A DNA stretch of 64,000 nucleotides from NCBI RefSeq assembly GCF_014174355.1, contig NZ_JABEQF010000018.1, forward strand, positions 1 through 64,000, in the 5' to 3' direction. The stretch is from Gluconacetobacter azotocaptans. Lineage in GTDB: Bacteria > Pseudomonadota > Alphaproteobacteria > Acetobacterales > Acetobacteraceae. The notes under the pieces are model-generated. The model ran no database searches. It was given only the letters and a program-made list of their open reading frames with translations, and was not told where the DNA came from. This document shows positions 10,908-19,169 of the stretch, piece by piece (positions within the stretch are counted from its first letter, which is position 1; every line of letters starts with the position of its first letter). Both the position numbers and the translations under genes were made by a program.

Positions 10908-11680
10908 GCGGCACCCTGCGCAACGCGAATCTCCGAACGGGACGCAGCTTCGATCTGGGGAAGATGAACCTCCGGCAACTCTGGATCGCCTATCTGACCT
11001 ACCCGACCATCATCCTCTACATCGTCCTCGCCATCGGCAGCTTCACGCTCCTGGCCCGGCATTTCCCCGGAATCGGGCCCACTTTGCTGGCTGGCGGCGC
11101 GGTCGTCGCGGTCTATCCCATGGCATGGTACGCGATACATCGCTTCATCCTGCACGGGCGTTTCTTGTACCGGATGAAATGGACGGCCGGCCTGTGGAAG
11201 CGCATCCATTTCGATCATCATCAGGACCCGCACCTGCTGGATGTCCTGTTCGGATCTCCGCTGAACACGATCCCGACCATCGCGATCATCACCATTCCCA
11301 TCGGCTACCTGATCGGCCACCTGGGGGGCAGCGCGGCCGCCTTCGGGACGGGGCTTACGATCACCTGCATCTATGAATTCTTCCATTGCATCCAGCATCT
11401 GAACTACAAGCCCCGGATGCGCTGGATCCAGAAGATGAAGCAGCGCCACGTCCTCCACCATTTCCATGACGAGGACGGCAATTACGGCATCACCAGCTTC
11501 GTCGTCGACCGGATCTTCGGCAGCTATTACGTCGATGCACGCGCCCGTCCCCGCAGCCCCAGCGTCTTCAACCTGGGGTACGATGTGGCGGAGGCTAACC
11601 GCTATCCCTGGGTGATGGAGCAGACCGGCACGCCCCCCCGGGACCGGCCGGCCGGCGCGCCCCACAGAGACGCCGCATGA
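10904..11680 (+). CDS. Fatty acid / sphingolipid hydroxylase (membrane diiron)
   Basis: A 258-residue integral membrane enzyme of the fatty-acid hydroxylase superfamily. The histidine clusters are HRFILHG (79-84), HFDHHQDPH (102-110), HCIQH (161-165) and RHVLHHFHDE (181-190), which would hold two irons. Hydrophobic helices lie around 30-50, 60-78 and 122-160. There is no cytochrome b5 domain, unlike yeast Scs7, so a separate electron donor is needed. The most likely reaction is 2-hydroxylation of the ceramide acyl chain or C4-hydroxylation of the long-chain base; hydroxylated ceramides are known from acetic acid bacteria. The gene overlaps both neighbours by 4 nt. Confidence 0.75.
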   Translation: MSGTLRNANLRTGRSFDLGKMNLRQLWIAYLTYPTIILYIVLAIGSFTLLARHFPGIGPTLLAGGAVVAVYPMAWYAIHRFILHGRFLYRMKWTAGLWKRIHFDHHQDPHLLDVLFGSPLNTIPTIAIITIPIGYLIGHLGGSAAAFGTGLTITCIYEFFHCIQHLNYKPRMRWIQKMKQRHVLHHFHDEDGNYGITSFVVDRIFGSYYVDARARPRSPSVFNLGYDVAEANRYPWVMEQTGTPPRDRPAGAPHRDAA

Positions 11681-12444
11681 CGCCGGACGGCACGCTGAAC
11701 GTCCTGATCCTGGCGGGCACGCGCGCGGGGACACGCGACCCGATGGCCCAGGCCGCCGGCGTATCGCACAAGGCGATCCTGCCCGTCGCCGGCCGACCGA
11801 TGATCGCGCGGGTTGTCGACGCGCTGTCGGCCGTGCCGAAGATCGGCCGCATCGCCGTCAGCATCGAGGACCCCGAGGTCCTGACCGGCCTTCTGGATCG
11901 TCCCGTCACCATTCTGCCGCCGGCGCGCGGCCCCAGCGGCAGCGTGCTGGAGGCGATCGGCACACTAGGCACGCCATTGCTGGTCACGACGGCCGACCAT
12001 GCGCTGCTGCGCCCGGAATGGATCGAATCGTTCCTGTCCGCCACCGGCGACAGCTGCGACGTCGCGGCCGCCATCGCGATGGAGCAGGACATCCACCGCG
12101 ACGTGCCGGGCACCAAGCGCACGATGATCCGCCTGGCCGACGGGGCGTTTTCGGGCTGCAACCTGTTCCTGTTCCGCACCCCGGCGGCCGTGGGCCTCGT
12201 CCGGCTGTGGCAACGCCTGGAACAGGAACGTAAGCGGCCCATCCGCATGGCCCGCCTGCTGGGGTTGGGAGTCCTGTTGCGCTATCTGACGGGGCGGCTG
12301 ACGCGCCAGGCCCTGTGCGCACGGATCGAACATCTGGCCGGCGCGTCCGCCCGGCTGGTCCCTCTGCCCGACGGACGCGCGGCGGTGGACGTGGACAAGC
12401 CGGCTGATCTCGATCTGGTGCAGTCGCTGCTCGCGGCGGCCTGA
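11677..12444 (+). CDS. MobA-like nucleotidyltransferase (candidate CDP-head-group synthase)
   Basis: A 255-residue NTP-transferase of the MobA/IspD type. It has LILAGTRAGTRDP at residues 9-21, SHKAILPVAGRPM at about 28-40, TTADHALL for metal binding and a late VDVDKPADLD. A nucleotidyltransferase of this kind in Caulobacter (CpgD) is reported to make a CDP-activated phosphoglycerate for ceramide head groups (from memory). The overlap with the hydroxylase gene and the position in a sphingolipid operon support a similar role. The product could be used by the CDP-glycerol-glycerophosphotransferase-like proteins encoded on either side. The substrate is inferred, not shown. Confidence 0.65.
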   Translation: MTPDGTLNVLILAGTRAGTRDPMAQAAGVSHKAILPVAGRPMIARVVDALSAVPKIGRIAVSIEDPEVLTGLLDRPVTILPPARGPSGSVLEAIGTLGTPLLVTTADHALLRPEWIESFLSATGDSCDVAAAIAMEQDIHRDVPGTKRTMIRLADGAFSGCNLFLFRTPAAVGLVRLWQRLEQERKRPIRMARLLGLGVLLRYLTGRLTRQALCARIEHLAGASARLVPLPDGRAAVDVDKPADLDLVQSLLAAA

Positions 12445-12490
12445 CCTGATGGTCAATTCCCGGGAAGGGGGCGGCTGCTCCGCTCGACGG

Positions 12491-13642
12491 TCAGGCGGCT
12501 GAAGGCATCGTTAAAAATCGTTTGATCGCTTCGGCTGCCCTTCTCGATGACTGCGTACCGGACATGCAGAATGTTTCCTTGAACGCCTTCGCCTGGAGAT
12601 CGGCAAATCTGCCGGAGTCTGCCGAAGCACGTTCCAGTGCGCCCGGCAGGTCAGAGACCTTGTTGATCACTTCACCAAGTGACCAATGCGCATAACTGGG
12701 GTTGCCTTGCCAGGATGCGTTGTGTGAGTTGATAAAAATACAAGGCCGCGGGTTATATATCCATTCATAGACTTGGCTGCTGACGTCACCCAGATAAATA
12801 TCGGCAGCGCGGGTGTACGACATATCGGTCGACATCGTGCTGCCGGTATCAATGCGGATATGGGGCAGGTCAGTGAAACGGCGCGGTATCGCCTTTCGAA
12901 GCCTCATGCGTCGATGTTCAAGCGATGCGTGTAGTCGCCTTTGAAACAACATGACATGGGGCGCAAAAATAAGGTTGAAGGTGTCTTGCTGCGAAAAGTA
13001 ATCAAGCACCTCCTCTCCCATCTTCCCCCATGACGACAATAATGGATCAAAATGAGGGTTGTACAATACAGTTGGACGATCATTGTCAAAAATACGCGGA
13101 ACCTGATCAAACGCTATGGTATCAAATTTAGGATATCCAATAACCGCATGATTATCCGACGTGATCAATTCGCCGCGCAACATCCGGTCACGCACCTTGT
13201 TGCCGGGCAACAAGACAAAATCGAACAAACGTGTGACGGCGCGGAATCCCACTGACCGGTCGCCCGCCCCGTGAGGCAGGTAAATCAACTTCAGGTTATT
13301 CAATGCATACCGGCGTTTAAGCAGCGTGGATGTCGTTTCCGGAACCACCAGCGCGTCGAGGCTGGCAAAGACCGGCACATTCTGGCGCAGGATCGCCAGC
13401 CGCCGAAACGGAATGACGCCGAGGGCGATGGCGTTCACCACCTCCACCAATCTGGACGTCGTCAGCCGAACAAAATGCACAGGCATGTCGCTCGGAATGA
13501 GATGCCGTACTCTTTTTTCCTGCTCTGGACTGGACGTGAAAACGGACACGTCGACACCGGCCGCAACCAATTCGGCTATGATCGGCGCTGTATGGGAAAT
13601 TTGATGCAAAGCATCATGATTGAACAGAAAACCGACCTTCAT
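12491..13642 (-). CDS. CDP-glycerol glycerophosphotransferase-like protein, copy 2
   Basis: A 383-residue paralogue of the protein at 965-2098. It shares the family blocks LPHGAGDRSVGFR, PTVLYNPHFDPLLSSW, LIFAPHVMLFQ and ADIYLGDVSSQVYEW followed by PRPCIFINSH. No signal peptide or membrane segment is seen. It overlaps the upstream copy 3 by 4 nt (ATGA), so the two form one - strand transcription unit. Codon use is visibly less GC-biased than in the sphingolipid genes, with several AT-rich stretches, suggesting a different origin. Its 3' end faces the nucleotidyltransferase gene across 46 nt. The activity and acceptor are unknown; surface glycan or lipid head-group transfer are both possible. 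Confidence 0.65.
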   Translation of the reverse strand: MKVGFLFNHDALHQISHTAPIIAELVAAGVDVSVFTSSPEQEKRVRHLIPSDMPVHFVRLTTSRLVEVVNAIALGVIPFRRLAILRQNVPVFASLDALVVPETTSTLLKRRYALNNLKLIYLPHGAGDRSVGFRAVTRLFDFVLLPGNKVRDRMLRGELITSDNHAVIGYPKFDTIAFDQVPRIFDNDRPTVLYNPHFDPLLSSWGKMGEEVLDYFSQQDTFNLIFAPHVMLFQRRLHASLEHRRMRLRKAIPRRFTDLPHIRIDTGSTMSTDMSYTRAADIYLGDVSSQVYEWIYNPRPCIFINSHNASWQGNPSYAHWSLGEVINKVSDLPGALERASADSGRFADLQAKAFKETFCMSGTQSSRRAAEAIKRFLTMPSAA

Positions 13643-14751
13643 TTCCGCAGAATATCCCGAATTATATTCGCACCACGTCGCGCCGCGCCTGGGGATCGAT
13701 CCCCTAGTGATTTGCCTGCCATCTCCTCCTGCCGCGCGCGATAGAGAGCATGTCGCGTTATGGAATTCTGGAGCGCGGCCATGAGATCACCGGGATTTTC
13801 CACAACATCGCCTAAATGCCAATGTTGGAAATCAGGGTTGTTTCGCCAGTCGACCCTATGCGCGTTCAGGAACACGCAAGGCTTGGGTGTTACGAGAAAT
13901 TCGTAAACCTGACTACTGACGTCACCGACATAAATATCGGCTGCGGCCGTATAAGTCATGTCAACACAACGATCGGATCCCGTGTCTATTAAAATCGTGG
14001 AGTTGCTGCGTGCATTCCACCGATCTCGAACCGCCTGCCTGCGACGACGAAACATTTTCGTATGTGGCGCGACAATCAGATTAAATTCGGATTGACCGGC
14101 AAATTGTCGAAGCATGGGTTCGATGAATCGCGGCCATGACGACAGGCCTCGCGCCTTATGGGCGTTATAGAGCACGGTGGGACGCGTCGTGGAAAAAAGG
14201 GGGCCGTAAACATGCGACAATGCCGCACAGGTCTCCAGCTTAACCGAGCCGATCACCATGTGATTATCAGCTCTTACCAGGCCGGCATCGAGCATTCGCT
14301 GAGCCGATTTCTGGCCCGGCAGCAAAATATAATCGAATTCCTTGGCTTCTTTGGTAAACCCGCGAGCACGATCCCCGCAGCCATGCGGGATATAGATAAG
14401 TTTCGGACGGGATATGCCCAGCCGTCTTGCCGAGGCCACTGTATCCTCGACCGTCACGATCGCGTCGTATTGGTCGAGTATTGCCGCGTTGTCGCGCAGG
14501 ACCATGTTTTTGAACATGCCAAGAGTACGGATCGACTGCATCGCGGCCGTCGGCACAGACCGGCGGAGGCGGCGATATTCCATTTCCGGTCCGTCAACGG
14601 CTCGACGAATGCGCTCAAGCTGATAGGGCGTCTCGGGGTCGTTGTAAAAGCTTGTAACATTTACGCCGCATTTCGCCAACTCCAGGGCAATTGCCGCGGC
14701 ATGATAGCACTGATATGATTCAGCTATGTACAGGAATGCAATCTCCGCCAT
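13639..14751 (-). CDS. CDP-glycerol glycerophosphotransferase-like protein, copy 3
   Basis: About 370 residues, third member of the family in this window. I start it at the ATG giving MAEIAFLYIAESYQ because this aligns with the N termini of the other two; an upstream start would add 12 residues. Shared blocks are IPHGCGDRARGF, PTVLYNAHKARGLSSW, LIVAPHTKMFRRR and ADIYVGDVSSQVYEF with PKPCVFLNAH. The gene is AT-richer than its GC-rich neighbours. It is divergent from the flippase gene, with 42 nt between starts, which suggests joint function in building and moving a surface glycan or glycolipid. Confidence 0.65.
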   Translation of the reverse strand: MAEIAFLYIAESYQCYHAAAIALELAKCGVNVTSFYNDPETPYQLERIRRAVDGPEMEYRRLRRSVPTAAMQSIRTLGMFKNMVLRDNAAILDQYDAIVTVEDTVASARRLGISRPKLIYIPHGCGDRARGFTKEAKEFDYILLPGQKSAQRMLDAGLVRADNHMVIGSVKLETCAALSHVYGPLFSTTRPTVLYNAHKARGLSSWPRFIEPMLRQFAGQSEFNLIVAPHTKMFRRRRQAVRDRWNARSNSTILIDTGSDRCVDMTYTAAADIYVGDVSSQVYEFLVTPKPCVFLNAHRVDWRNNPDFQHWHLGDVVENPGDLMAALQNSITRHALYRARQEEMAGKSLGDRSPGAARRGANIIRDILRK

Positions 14752-14793
14752 ACCCCAATCCATAAGCCAAAAGCGTATAATGAGCAAGAACCG

Positions 14794-16125
14794 TTGATAT
14801 CCTCAGCGAGTAAACAGGGCTCACTTCGGCGGGCTCTGGCTAATGTCTCTTGGCTTTTGGCAGGTAAAGGCGTCGGTGCAATACTAAGCCTTGTCTATTT
14901 GGGATTGGCAGTACGTGTACTGAAGAGCGAAGGATTTGGTGAATTCACTCTCGTTTTCGGCACTGCGCAGGCTATCGCTGCGATCGTTAGCTTCCAGACC
15001 TGGCAGATCGTCGTTCGCTATGGTGTGCATCACGTCTTGACGGAGGAAGAAGGCCCGCTGGCGCGTCTGGTTGGCTTTTGTATCGGACTCGACCTCGCCG
15101 GTGCCGTCGCGGGATGCTTTATCGCATGGGGCGGCGTAACACTCTTGAAGCCCCTCCTCGGATGGTCGAATAGCCTGTCTCACGCAGCGCTGGCATTCTG
15201 CTTCGTCATGTTGCTTTCTATTCGATCTACCGCAGTCGGTCTGTTGCGATTGCGCGATCGCTTCGGTCTTGGCGCGATGGCGGACGCGGTAACGCCGATC
15301 ATGCGCTTCCTCGGCGCGCTGGCCGCGGTCTTATGGGATCGTACGGTTACGGGTTTTCTTCTTGCCTGGGCGATCGCGGACATCGTCACCTCGATTGTCT
15401 ACTGGGTTTGCGCCATAAAAGTTATGCCGCGATCTTTCGTCGTTGCAGATCTTCGAAAAAGCTGGTCCGCAGCAAGCGAGAATCCGGGTATCTGGCGCTT
15501 CGCCTGGCTGACCAATCTTAATTCGGCTGTCGGTACCGGTTGCAACAATATGATCGTATTGTTGATTGGCATCGCCACGGGCGCTGCCGATGCCGGGCAT
15601 TATCGTTTGGCGTACCAGCTCAGTCAGGCACTCGTTCGTGTTTCCGAAATGTTTGCGCGTGCTGTCTTGCCGGAGTTCGCGCGATCCCATGCCGGCCAGG
15701 ATTTAGACAGTATAAAAAGGCTGCTGCGTCGATCGACCGGGTTGGCAATAGGCGCCACGCTGGTCATCGTTCTGTCCTTGTTTGCGTTTGGCCGGTTCAC
15801 ATTGCAACTCGTGGCCGGACGGGACTTCATGGGGGCTTTTCCGCTTTTGCTCGTTCTTGGCATCGCCGCATCTCTGGATTTAATTGGCGTCAACTTCGAA
15901 CCGGCACTTGTCGCGACGGGGCATGCCGGCCGGGCGTTTCAGGTTCGCTGCGTCCGTACGCTGGCGCTGTTCGGCATGCTCGCACTGTTGATGCCGCATT
16001 TCGGCACCATGGGCGTCGCATTCGGTATACTGGTTTCATCACTGTTCGGTCTTGTGCTGCTGGCCATAACGGCCTGGAGGGCCGTGACCCGCGCGGGTAA
16101 TGCGCCAGTTACCGAGATCGTTTGA
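14794..16125 (+). CDS. Wzx-like oligosaccharide flippase
   Basis: A 443-residue polytopic protein with about twelve hydrophobic helices from residue 15 onward, of the polysaccharide transporter (Wzx/MATE) type. It starts SWLLAGKGVGAILSLVYLGLA and carries a central ENPGIWRFAWLTNLNS loop that is also seen in the flippase remnant at the left edge. It would flip undecaprenyl- or lipid-linked glycans across the inner membrane. The only in-frame start near the expected N terminus is TTG at 14794, with no strong ribosome site, so the start is uncertain. Base composition is lower in GC than the flanking housekeeping genes. Confidence 0.75.
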   Translation: MISSASKQGSLRRALANVSWLLAGKGVGAILSLVYLGLAVRVLKSEGFGEFTLVFGTAQAIAAIVSFQTWQIVVRYGVHHVLTEEEGPLARLVGFCIGLDLAGAVAGCFIAWGGVTLLKPLLGWSNSLSHAALAFCFVMLLSIRSTAVGLLRLRDRFGLGAMADAVTPIMRFLGALAAVLWDRTVTGFLLAWAIADIVTSIVYWVCAIKVMPRSFVVADLRKSWSAASENPGIWRFAWLTNLNSAVGTGCNNMIVLLIGIATGAADAGHYRLAYQLSQALVRVSEMFARAVLPEFARSHAGQDLDSIKRLLRRSTGLAIGATLVIVLSLFAFGRFTLQLVAGRDFMGAFPLLLVLGIAASLDLIGVNFEPALVATGHAGRAFQVRCVRTLALFGMLALLMPHFGTMGVAFGILVSSLFGLVLLAITAWRAVTRAGNAPVTEIV

Positions 16126-16315
16126 GATGCCGCCTGCCCTAAGACCGGCGTGACGGGGTCGGCGATGAAACTGCGTCAGGATCACGCGGCGCCGGCTTTT
16201 CCATGGCTTGCCCCGCAGGGTCCAAACGCCACTCTTGTGCCCTCGCCCATAGCCATCCCGCCATGATGAAGAACCGCACCATGACGCGGGCACCGGATCG
16301 TGGCACGATCGGGAT

Positions 16316-16813
16316 ATGCCCTCCGACCTCGCGGAAAACCAGATCGCCATCCGGCGCGCCATCCTGCATCTATGCGGCCAGATGGGGTGGTCGTCCCTGA
16401 ACGAACTGCCGCTGCCAGACGGACGGCGGGCGGACATCATGGCGCTGCGCCCGGACAACGGATTCGTCTGCATCGAGATCAAGTCCGGTCCCCGGGATTT
16501 CCTGACCGATTCCAAATGGCACCGTTATCGCAACTGGTGCGACCAGTTCTTCTTCGCCGTGGACCGGGATTTTCCGCTCGCCCTTCTGCCCGACAGCGCG
16601 GGCCTGATGGTCGTCGCCACGGATATGCGGCCCGCCGGCTACACGATCATCGCCGAATCGGCCATCACGCGGGATGCGCCCACATTTCCCCTGGCCTCCG
16701 CCCGGCGGCGAAAGCTGACCCATCTGTTCGCGACGCAGGCCGCCGAACGGCTGGGCCGACTGGACGACCCGGCGATCACGGCATCCCTGCGCGCCGCCCG
16801 GCGTATCGAATAG
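16316..16813 (+). CDS. mmcB: MmcB family DNA repair protein
   Basis: A 165-residue protein matching the MmcB (DUF1052) family, found almost only in alphaproteobacteria and linked in Caulobacter to DNA damage survival. The nuclease-like core is visible: ELPLPDGRRADIMAL, then CIEIKSGPRDFLTDSKW, reminiscent of the D...(E/D)-x-K pattern of restriction-type nucleases. The protein is soluble and of usual length. It is a monocistronic + strand gene 190 nt after the flippase. No LexA box was recognised upstream. Confidence 0.85.
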   Translation: MPSDLAENQIAIRRAILHLCGQMGWSSLNELPLPDGRRADIMALRPDNGFVCIEIKSGPRDFLTDSKWHRYRNWCDQFFFAVDRDFPLALLPDSAGLMVVATDMRPAGYTIIAESAITRDAPTFPLASARRRKLTHLFATQAAERLGRLDDPAITASLRAARRIE

Positions 16814-16910
16814 ACCGGCCACCCGCGCCTGTGCGCCCCATCGCATGACACGGGGCACAATGTACGCCATCACCCACCGACAGTGCCCGCCATCCAGAAA
16901 GGCCCCCCCG

Positions 16911-17699
16911 ATGTCAGACGCCATCCTGTGCCGGTTCGAAGCCGCCCGTTCCATCGTACGGGACGCCGCCGACCTCGCCATGTCCATGCGTCCCGCCTCG
17001 GGCGGGCCATCGGGCACCCAGAAAAGCGCGCAGGACTGGCTGACCGAGGCCGACGGCGCGGTAGAGGCCCTGATTTCCACCCGGATCGGCGCCCTGTTCC
17101 CCGAGGACGGCTTCCAGGGCGAGGAAGAAGGACGAACCCGCACGGGCCGCCTGCGCTGGGTCGTGGACCCGATCGACGGCACGTCGAACTTCGCGCGCGG
17201 CCGCAACCGCTGGTGCGTATCGCTGGGTCTTCTGGAAGACGATCTGCCGGTCGCCGGCATTATCCAGGCCCCGGCCCTGAACGAGACCTACACGGCCGTG
17301 CGCGGTCGGGGCGCGTTCCTCAACGGCCGGCCGATCCACGCCTCGCCGGTCGACGACACGCGCTCGGCGATGATCGAGATGGGCTGGAGCAGCCGCGTCC
17401 CCGCCGGCGTATTCGAAGACAAGGTGGCGACGATGCTGCGGCTGGGCGCGATGCCCCGATCCGGCGGATCGGGCGCACTGGCGCTGGCCGATGTGGCATG
17501 CGGCCGTCTGGACGGATATCTGGAAATGGTCATCAATATCTGGGACGTCGCGGCGGCCCTGGTCATCCTGGACGAGGCCGGGGCCAGGACCTCGCCGTTC
17601 GTGCGCGACGGCGGGCTGGAACGCGGCATCACCATCCTTGCCGCCGCGCCCCGAATCGCGGACGATCTGGCCGCGGCGCTCGACGTCCCTCTGGGCTGA
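16911..17699 (+). CDS. Inositol monophosphatase family protein (possible histidinol-phosphatase)
   Basis: A 262-residue metal-dependent sugar phosphatase. Motifs: the metal-binding FQGEEEG, VDPIDGTSNFARG and the late NIWDVAAALVILDEAGA. Family members dephosphorylate inositol monophosphate, histidinol phosphate (HisN type) or PAP, and sequence alone does not separate these here. I start it at the ATG giving MSDAILC because it is preceded by AGAAAGG and matches the family length; an upstream start adds 22 residues of non-family sequence. It lies 97 nt after mmcB. Confidence 0.8.
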   Translation: MSDAILCRFEAARSIVRDAADLAMSMRPASGGPSGTQKSAQDWLTEADGAVEALISTRIGALFPEDGFQGEEEGRTRTGRLRWVVDPIDGTSNFARGRNRWCVSLGLLEDDLPVAGIIQAPALNETYTAVRGRGAFLNGRPIHASPVDDTRSAMIEMGWSSRVPAGVFEDKVATMLRLGAMPRSGGSGALALADVACGRLDGYLEMVINIWDVAAALVILDEAGARTSPFVRDGGLERGITILAAAPRIADDLAAALDVPLG

Positions 17700-17737
17700 C
17701 CCACGGCCATTGTTACGACACAAAATTTCATCAACAC

Positions 17738-17775
17738 TCCCGGTCTGAAATCCATGCATGGATTTCAGACCGGGA
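17738..17775. repeat. Perfect 38-bp palindrome without loop
   Basis: The arms TCCCGGTCTGAAATCCATG and its exact reverse complement meet with no spacer, giving 38 bp of perfect two-fold symmetry centred between 17756 and 17757. It sits between the phosphatase gene and the SYLF gene, both on the + strand, 38 nt after a stop and 69 nt before a start. No T-run follows, so it is not a standard rho-independent terminator. A repressor or dimeric regulator site, or a cruciform-type terminator, are possibilities. Confidence 0.85.
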
Positions 17776-17844
17776 TACGAGAGACAGCCGCCCGGAGCTT
17801 TTGTGAGATCCGTGCCGCTGTCCCAGGCCAGGAGATAAGGGAGC

Positions 17845-18687
17845 ATGCTTTTGCAAGACGGCCGATTCCGGTTGAAGCCGGCACTGCTGGCGGCAACCCT
17901 GCTGCTACCGGCGGCACCGGCCCTTGCCGCCGGTGAAAAGCAGCAGGCGCTGGTGGACCGCGCGACCCTGACCGTGCGCGACATGTTTTCCGGCGCGCGG
18001 TCGGACAGCAAGATCTCCCAGTACATGACGCGGGCCCGCGCAGTGATGGTCTGCCCGTCGATCTTCCGCATGTCGATCGGCTTTGGCGGGTCCGGCGGAG
18101 GATGCGTCCTGCTGTCGCGCGATGCGCGCGGATCGTGGTCCGATCCGGCATTCTTCAGCCTCAGTTCTGCCAATGTCGGTATCCAGCTGGGCATGCAGGA
18201 TTCCCAGGTCATGTTCTTCGTCATGACCGATCGCGGCCTGCAGGCGCTGCTCGACAACCAGTTCCAGCTCGGCGCCAACGCGGCGGCGTCGTTCGCGACC
18301 ATGGGGTCGGGCATCGAAAGCGGCACGACCGGCCAGCGCAACACCGACATCATGGCCCTCCAGAAATCCAAGGGCCTTTTCGCCGGCGCAGCACTTGGCG
18401 GATCGAAACTGTCGGTCAACAGCGGCGCCAACCGGTCCTATTACAACCAGATCGTCGGGCCGGAAGACATCGTGATCTCGATGCGGGTCAATAACCCCGG
18501 CGCCGACCCGCTGCGCAGCGCCCTGACCGAAGTGCAGGCCCGGGCGACGGCGTCCGGTCCCGCCAACAGCGCGCCCGCCGCACCGGCCTACGCGCAGCCC
18601 GGCTATCAGGACGGCGAACCCGCGCAGGTCCCCCCCTCGCCCGCCTCGGGCGCCATCAGCAGCCAGCCGCTCGCTCCGCCGCGTTAA
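17845..18687 (+). CDS. SYLF-domain lipid-binding protein (Ysc84 family), exported
   Basis: A 280-residue protein with an N-terminal signal peptide (LKPALLAATLLLPAAPALAA) and a SYLF/DUF500 domain covering most of the rest. Family features seen are VMVCPSIFRMSIGFGGSGGGCVL, NVGIQLGMQDSQVMFFVMTD, and SKGLFAGAALGGSKL with the following NRSYYNQIV. SYLF domains bind phosphoinositide-type or other anionic lipids in eukaryotes; bacterial copies are periplasmic or lipid-attached and little studied. The C terminus is Ala/Pro-rich and low in complexity. A strong ribosome site (GGAGATAAGGGAG) precedes the ATG. Confidence 0.85.
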   Translation: MLLQDGRFRLKPALLAATLLLPAAPALAAGEKQQALVDRATLTVRDMFSGARSDSKISQYMTRARAVMVCPSIFRMSIGFGGSGGGCVLLSRDARGSWSDPAFFSLSSANVGIQLGMQDSQVMFFVMTDRGLQALLDNQFQLGANAAASFATMGSGIESGTTGQRNTDIMALQKSKGLFAGAALGGSKLSVNSGANRSYYNQIVGPEDIVISMRVNNPGADPLRSALTEVQARATASGPANSAPAAPAYAQPGYQDGEPAQVPPSPASGAISSQPLAPPR

Positions 18688-19169
18688 GGCCCTACCCGAA
18701 CAATATCCCGAACGGGATCGCCGCCATGATCCAAGCCGTGAGAATATTCCGCTTGGATCATGACGAGCCCGTTCTGGCGCGCTGTCCGATCAGGTGAAGG
18801 GGCCTGATCGGGTGACGCTCCATCATGCCACCCGGCGGCCGCCCACCTTACAATAAAGATGCTTGTCCCCCCCGCCCGAGCCACCCAGGCGGGCCGGAAT
18901 GGCGCACGATCATCGCCCTGCAACGCATCTGCAATGAAACTTGCGCGATGTGCTCACGTTGGGGCGGCAACAGGGCACGTTCGGATTGGACCGATCCGAT
19001 CGCACGCGATTTGGGTCGCATGCCCGGCGTCCATGACGCCCTTACTCTGCAAATGTGGGTTCAATCGCTCCGCCTTTCCAGACGCGATGTGACGGCCGGT
19101 CAATTCCGGCAGCCAACGCAGTCAGTATGCGTGAATTTTCATTCCGAACCGCGAAGGGAATCCGATCTC
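18688..19169. other. Gene-free stretch with a nested stem-loop
   Basis: About 480 nt without a supported gene. The first 100 nt contain a strong nested inverted repeat (annotated separately). The rest shows no protein with family features on either strand. The promoter of the acyltransferase gene probably lies in the last 100 nt, where the sequence is locally richer in A and T. Confidence 0.5.
18710..18774. terminator. Nested stem-loop after the SYLF gene
   Basis: The outer arms GAACGGG (18710-18716) and CCCGTTC (18768-18774) enclose the inner arms CATGATCCAAGC (18725-18736) and GCTTGGATCATG (18751-18762), with a 14-nt loop. The position just downstream of the SYLF gene fits transcription termination or mRNA 3'-end protection. 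No T-run follows, so intrinsic termination is uncertain, and a regulatory RNA structure is possible. Confidence 0.45.

Noticed and set aside
17738-17775. Calling the 38-bp palindrome a rho-independent terminator
   Set aside because: It has no loop and no following T-run.
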